From an uncultured Holosporaceae bacterium (GTDB lineage Bacteria; Pseudomonadota; Alphaproteobacteria; CAISOG01): a DNA stretch of 9,993 bases. The notes below the pieces were generated by a model. That model was not told the origin of the DNA. It did not search any database and worked only from the letters and a program-made list of their open reading frames with translations. Within the stretch, counting starts at the first letter, position 1, and each line of letters begins with the position of its first letter. Below are positions 6,965 through 9,993 of this stretch, in pieces. The stretch lies in NCBI GenBank assembly GCA_903887035.1, contig CAISOG010000157.1:1-9993 (forward strand). Direction: 5' to 3'. The position numbers and the translations under genes were made by a program.

Positions 6965-6993
6965 ATAATCGTGTTTCTTTACGAATTTAACAA
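6965..6993 (-). promoter_or_regulatory. candidate ftsH promoter
   Basis: On the minus strand TTGTTA (6988-6993) is followed after 17 bases by GATTAT (6965-6970), each matching sigma-70 consensus at 4 of 6 positions, in a local AT-rich patch. Start would be near 6958, about 36-39 bases before the ftsH start codon. The -35 context CTTGTTAAA also begins with the CTTG of heat-shock sigma-32 -35 boxes, but I see no CCCCAT-like -10 at the right distance, so heat-shock control is not shown. Confidence 0.35.
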
Positions 6994-7053
6994 GGGGGAT
7001 TGCGGCGGCGCTTTTCATGGTTTTTTATGGGGGGCGCTTGAGTTAGCCTGGCG

Positions 7054-7083
7054 GCGGTTATGCCTATTGCGGTTATGCCTAAG
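7054..7083. repeat. two tandem copies of a 15-base unit at the end of the glycosyltransferase gene
   Basis: GCGGTTATGCCTATT (7054-7068) is followed at once by GCGGTTATGCCTAAG (7069-7083), differing only in the last two bases. The second copy contains the stop codon of the glycosyltransferase gene (7079-7081), so the repeat looks like a small tandem duplication across the gene's end. I see no convincing terminator in the rest of the 156-base gap to ftsH. Confidence 0.8.
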
Positions 7084-8686
7084 GCAGCCCGTTAAAATTT
7101 TTGCCCCAATACAAATACAGCTGTAGGGATGGATAGTCCGCCTGGCCAACTGGTACGGTGGTCAGGGGCGCCAGACCATCGGCGTAGCGGCCAAATTGCT
7201 GTTGCTCCTCGGCCAGGGTGGGGTGCGCCTCATGGCTTTTTTTGACCAGCACCAACAGCACATCCCACCCCCGATAGCGATCCCGATCCGCCAGCATGCC
7301 ATAATGGCGCGGATCATCGCCCAGGCATTGCACCGGCAGCCGACCCGCCAGGGCGCGATCAATCTTGCCCGCCTGCGCCCAATGGGGGGAGGCCACCAGC
7401 AGGCGGGGATGATCCAACAGCCCCCTTGCGGCTAGCGCGTTGGGCAGCGCATCCCAATCCATCAGCTCAACGGTGGGATCCTGACGCATCAGCGCTGGCC
7501 AGTGACGCTGTGCCCAGCCGCTGTCCATATTCCAGCGCAGCAGCAGAATAAGCAGCAGCAGGATAGCGCCACTGCCCCACAGCCAGCGGTCAATCAGGCG
7601 GCGGCCTGGGGTGAAAAGGCGGATACTGGCCAGCCGATTTGCTAGCGGATTTAAGCGCGCCGCATCAATCGCCGCCCCCAACAGCGGCAGCGCCATCAGA
7701 TAGCCTGGCGATGGCCAGTGCGGCAGGATGCGGCCGCCCGCCCATAGGGCTGTCAGGGCAAAAAAGCCAATCATGATGACCGCCGAAACGCTGCACAGCC
7801 AGGCTGGGCTCACACGCGCCGATGAATCCCTAAGGCCGCGGCCAAAAGCACGCAGCAAGACAATCATCAACGGCAGCCATAGCCAGGGCAGCAGATAGGC
7901 GGCCTGCCCCGCCAACGCAGCGGCCATTTTTTCGGGATAGAGAGCAATGACGGCTTGCGTTGCGGACGGCATGCCGCGATTGCCCTGAAAAGCCAGCGAT
8001 ATCCATTGATGCTGGCTGTTCCAGATGATGACGGGGCTAAACAGCGCGATGGCCAGGGCGGCGGCGACCCAGGGGGCAGGGTGCCGCAACCAGCGCCGAT
8101 GATGGGGATGACTGAGCAAAAAGACCAGCACCGCCAGCGGCAAAAAGACGGCGGTGTATTTGCTGAGCATGGCTAGGCCAAGGGCGATCCCGCTGGCCAG
8201 CCACCAACCCCATATTGCAGGCTGATGATCGTGGGAGGGGTTAGAGGGTACTACGCGCAGTAGGCACGACAGGCTGACCAGCCACCAGAATATCAGCAGG
8301 CCATCGGGCAAAATCCAACTGGCGGTGCTGAGGGTAAAAACGGGGGCAAGATTGAACAACAGGGCGCTGTACCACCCCGCCCATTCCCCAAACTGCTTTG
8401 CAGTCAGACGAAACAGTAGCCAGCTTGAGCCGGCAAACAGCAGGATAAAGGGCAATCGCAGCAGGGCGGCCGATTCACTGCCGACCAACCAGCGCGTCGC
8501 TCCCACCAGCCAAAAGGCCAGCGGCGGATGGTCAAAATAGCTTAACGACCAATGGCGGGCGATGGCGACCATATAGGATTCATCAACACCCAACCCGATC
8601 GTGGAAGCCAGCCATAGCCGCACCAAGCCGCCGCCAATAAGCAGGGCGATCATCAGCCTGGTTGGGGTTAGGGGGCGTAGGGGCAT
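7079..8686 (-). CDS. integral-membrane GT-C glycosyltransferase (ArnT/PMT, family-39-like)
   Basis: 535 residues, strongly hydrophobic through about residue 385, with roughly ten membrane segments. The first periplasmic loop carries GVDESY (33-38), whose Asp-Glu pair corresponds to the catalytic/metal-binding acidic motif of polyprenyl-phosphate-sugar-dependent GT-C enzymes, followed by YFDHPPLAFWLV (50-61). A second acidic motif, WILPDGLLIFWW, lies at about 124-135, and SKYTAVFLPLAV (175-186) is a family signature. Residues about 386-535 form a soluble C-terminal domain (LLVASPHWAQAGKIDRALAGRLPVQCLGDDPR). Such enzymes move a sugar from a lipid carrier to a lipid A, glycan or protein acceptor on the periplasmic face; donor and acceptor here are unknown, so I do not assign arnT. 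AGG lies 7 bases before the ATG, directly after a nine-base C run. It sits between cpoB (62-base gap) and ftsH on the same strand. Confidence 0.85.
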   Translation of the reverse strand: MPLRPLTPTRLMIALLIGGGLVRLWLASTIGLGVDESYMVAIARHWSLSYFDHPPLAFWLVGATRWLVGSESAALLRLPFILLFAGSSWLLFRLTAKQFGEWAGWYSALLFNLAPVFTLSTASWILPDGLLIFWWLVSLSCLLRVVPSNPSHDHQPAIWGWWLASGIALGLAMLSKYTAVFLPLAVLVFLLSHPHHRRWLRHPAPWVAAALAIALFSPVIIWNSQHQWISLAFQGNRGMPSATQAVIALYPEKMAAALAGQAAYLLPWLWLPLMIVLLRAFGRGLRDSSARVSPAWLCSVSAVIMIGFFALTALWAGGRILPHWPSPGYLMALPLLGAAIDAARLNPLANRLASIRLFTPGRRLIDRWLWGSGAILLLLILLLRWNMDSGWAQRHWPALMRQDPTVELMDWDALPNALAARGLLDHPRLLVASPHWAQAGKIDRALAGRLPVQCLGDDPRHYGMLADRDRYRGWDVLLVLVKKSHEAHPTLAEEQQQFGRYADGLAPLTTVPVGQADYPSLQLYLYWGKNFNGLP

Positions 8687-8695
8687 AAGTCGCCT

Positions 8696-8704
8696 GGGGG
8701 GGGG
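8696..8704. repeat. nine-base G/C homopolymer upstream of the glycosyltransferase start
   Basis: Nine consecutive G on the plus strand (C on the coding strand) end immediately before the AGG ribosome-binding site of the glycosyltransferase gene, 10-18 bases ahead of its ATG. It is the longest homopolymer I found in the window. Such tracts slip during replication and can change the leader or promoter spacing. Confidence 0.9.
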
Positions 8705-8748
8705 AATTGATAATGAACGAAAAGGGCTACGCTGTGCTGTCTAAAGGG

Positions 8749-9951
8749 TTAGGGGCAACCCGCCTGTTTCTTTTCCGATTCCGCCCGTTGTTTCAGCGAT
8801 GAGGGGGCATCCGGATGCTCCTTCAGCACGCGCGCAAAGGTTTGGCAGGCCTGTTGCTTTTCGCCCATGGATTGCAAGCTGACCCCCAATTTCAACAAGC
8901 TTTCCACCGCCTTGCTGCCCTTAGGGAATTTGCGATAGCTGTCCAAATATTGGCTGGCCGCGTCGGGATAATTTTTCTGGGCGCTATAGGTTTCGCCTAA
9001 CCAGAACAGGGCATTGCCGGTCAGGCTGTCGGTTGGATTGGCGGTGACAAAACTTTTAAAGGTCTTTTCGGCCTCGGCATAGTTGCGTTGCTGCAAATAG
9101 GAGAACGCCCGATTGTATTGCTCCCGCGGGGTTGCGTTGGTTGCGTTGGCGGGCGCCGCAGCAGTGGCAGCTTTGGTATCCACAATCTTGGCATCTTTTG
9201 CCGCGCCAGCCGCTGCATTGTTGGCCGCAGGGCGTGCAGCGTTGGCTCCAGCATTGGCCAGCGTTTGGTCGGTATCAGGAATGGACGCACCCGCAGGGGG
9301 GGTAGCGCCCGAAATGACCTTTGGCTCAAAACTGGCCTTGGTACGCCCCTTAGCGTCGGTTTTCAGGTTGCCCAATTGACCCGCGACGGTGGCCGGTTCG
9401 GCTGATTTTTCTACAGCAGCAGCCTGGGCAGGGGCAGGGGTTGTTGGGGTGGTGACAGCTGCCCGACTATCGCCAGCATGGGGTACGGCTGGGGCAGCTT
9501 GGCTAGCTTGGGCAGCATTGGCTTGAGTGGCTTGATTGTGGCTAGCTTGGGCGTCTTCGATTTTTCGTAAGCGCGCTTCCAGATCGCCAATCCGCTCTTT
9601 AAGCTGGGTATTTTCCTGACGGACTTGAAAAACTTGTTGCTCCAGCTGGCCAGTAAGGTTTTGCAGGGCGGATTCAAGATCGCTAACCCGGCCGCTGAGG
9701 CTGTCGTTGATTTGTGATGCGTTGTCAACGGATCCCGCCCCACCAGCACCGCCCCCTTCGCCGCGAAAGGTTTGGCGCCTAAGGGTGGTCATATCGCGGT
9801 CTAAACGGTTCAGCCGTTCAACCACGCTTTGCAGTTCGGGACTGGCAACGGCGGGTTGCGCCATTAGGAGATGGTTGGGGGCGATTGACAGCCCCGCAAA
9901 CAATAGGGCGGCCATGACGACCGCCCTAAAGTTGATTTGCATCATTTTCAT
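8749..9951 (-). CDS. cpoB: Tol-Pal accessory periplasmic protein CpoB (YbgF)
   Basis: 400 residues. The ATG has AGGA 7 bases upstream, which decides between it and the ATGs two and three codons later. A signal peptide covers about residues 1-36 (hydrophobic core VVMAALLFAGLSIA, probable cleavage after an Ala in MAQPAVAS). Two coiled-coil segments follow (about 38-60 and 80-135; VSDLESALQNLTGQLEQQVF, ENTQLKERIGDLEARLRKIED), matching the trimerisation region. An Ala/Pro/Thr-rich low-complexity linker spans about 136-275. The TPR domain fills the C-terminus (about 276-395; REQYNRAFSYLQQRNYAEAEKTFKSF, NALFWLGETYSAQKNYPDAASQYLDSYRKFP). CpoB links Tol-Pal outer-membrane constriction with peptidoglycan synthesis at division. 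E. coli CpoB is about 263 residues, so this one is enlarged mainly by the linker. pal is expected upstream, beyond the window edge. Confidence 0.93.
   Translation of the reverse strand: MKMMQINFRAVVMAALLFAGLSIAPNHLLMAQPAVASPELQSVVERLNRLDRDMTTLRRQTFRGEGGGAGGAGSVDNASQINDSLSGRVSDLESALQNLTGQLEQQVFQVRQENTQLKERIGDLEARLRKIEDAQASHNQATQANAAQASQAAPAVPHAGDSRAAVTTPTTPAPAQAAAVEKSAEPATVAGQLGNLKTDAKGRTKASFEPKVISGATPPAGASIPDTDQTLANAGANAARPAANNAAAGAAKDAKIVDTKAATAAAPANATNATPREQYNRAFSYLQQRNYAEAEKTFKSFVTANPTDSLTGNALFWLGETYSAQKNYPDAASQYLDSYRKFPKGSKAVESLLKLGVSLQSMGEKQQACQTFARVLKEHPDAPSSLKQRAESEKKQAGCP
9904..9928 (-). other. strong stem-loop in the 5' coding part of cpoB
   Basis: TAGGGCGG (9904-9911) and CCGCCCTA (9921-9928) form a perfect 8-bp, GC-rich inverted repeat with a 9-base loop, lying at about codons 8-16 of cpoB within the signal-peptide region. 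In the mRNA it would fold about 20 bases after the start codon and could slow translation or pause transcription. It may equally be a by-product of codon choice. Confidence 0.45.
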
Positions 9952-9993
9952 CCGCTTATCCTATAACAGTGTTCGCAGATGTCCATGACTACA

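Noticed and set aside
7010..7050. Terminator after the glycosyltransferase gene
   Set aside because: The two GGCGCTT elements here are direct, not inverted, so they do not form a hairpin.
1..9993. CRISPR array, insertion sequence, phage genes or rRNA
   Set aside because: No regularly spaced repeats, transposase-like frame, terminal inverted repeats or rRNA-like sequence were found on either strand.

Overview
The window looks like a chromosomal segment of an alphaproteobacterium with moderately high GC. By eye most of it is near 60% GC; a hand count of bases 1-390 gives about 43%. The case for an alphaproteobacterium rests on three things: a hemD - Mic60/mitofilin-like - hemY gene row, a Mic60 homologue as such, and an FtsH of alphaproteobacterial style near a CpoB (YbgF) gene. 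I cannot name a genus. All seven complete protein genes and the single tRNA gene lie on the minus strand. Only the truncated gene at the left edge is on the plus strand.

Left edge (1-469): the C-terminal part of an unrecognised AT-rich gene runs off the window. It ends 2 bases from the 3' CCA end of a tRNA-Thr(CGU) gene that faces it. The composition step at a tRNA 3' end suggests the edge of an integrated element, but no integrase or duplicated att site is visible.

Haem / membrane-architecture cluster (515-4042, read right to left): hemD (uroporphyrinogen-III synthase), a Mic60-like inner-membrane protein and hemY (two-TM TPR protein with a C-terminal zinc-ribbon-like tail). The gaps are 47 and 13 bases, so this is probably one operon, with a candidate promoter just upstream of hemD. 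hemC, the usual partner of hemD, is not next to it. The tRNA-Thr lies 45 bases beyond hemY on the same strand.

Regulator (4170-4817): a TTG-start XRE-type HTH protein with a C-terminal domain that resembles the PLD-like effector domain of TrmB-type regulators. Its upstream region carries a nested inverted repeat that could be an operator.

Envelope / proteostasis block (5009-9951, read right to left): cpoB (periplasmic Tol-Pal accessory protein with an unusually long Ala-rich linker), an integral-membrane GT-C glycosyltransferase of the ArnT/PMT type, and ftsH (AAA+ membrane zinc protease). In many alphaproteobacteria cpoB is followed by tilS and then ftsH; here the glycosyltransferase occupies the tilS position. 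A nine-base G/C homopolymer sits directly against its ribosome-binding site.

Most of the window is housekeeping. The parts most worth a second look are the left-edge island boundary, the two-domain regulator with its palindromic upstream region, and the glycosyltransferase with its homopolymer tract.
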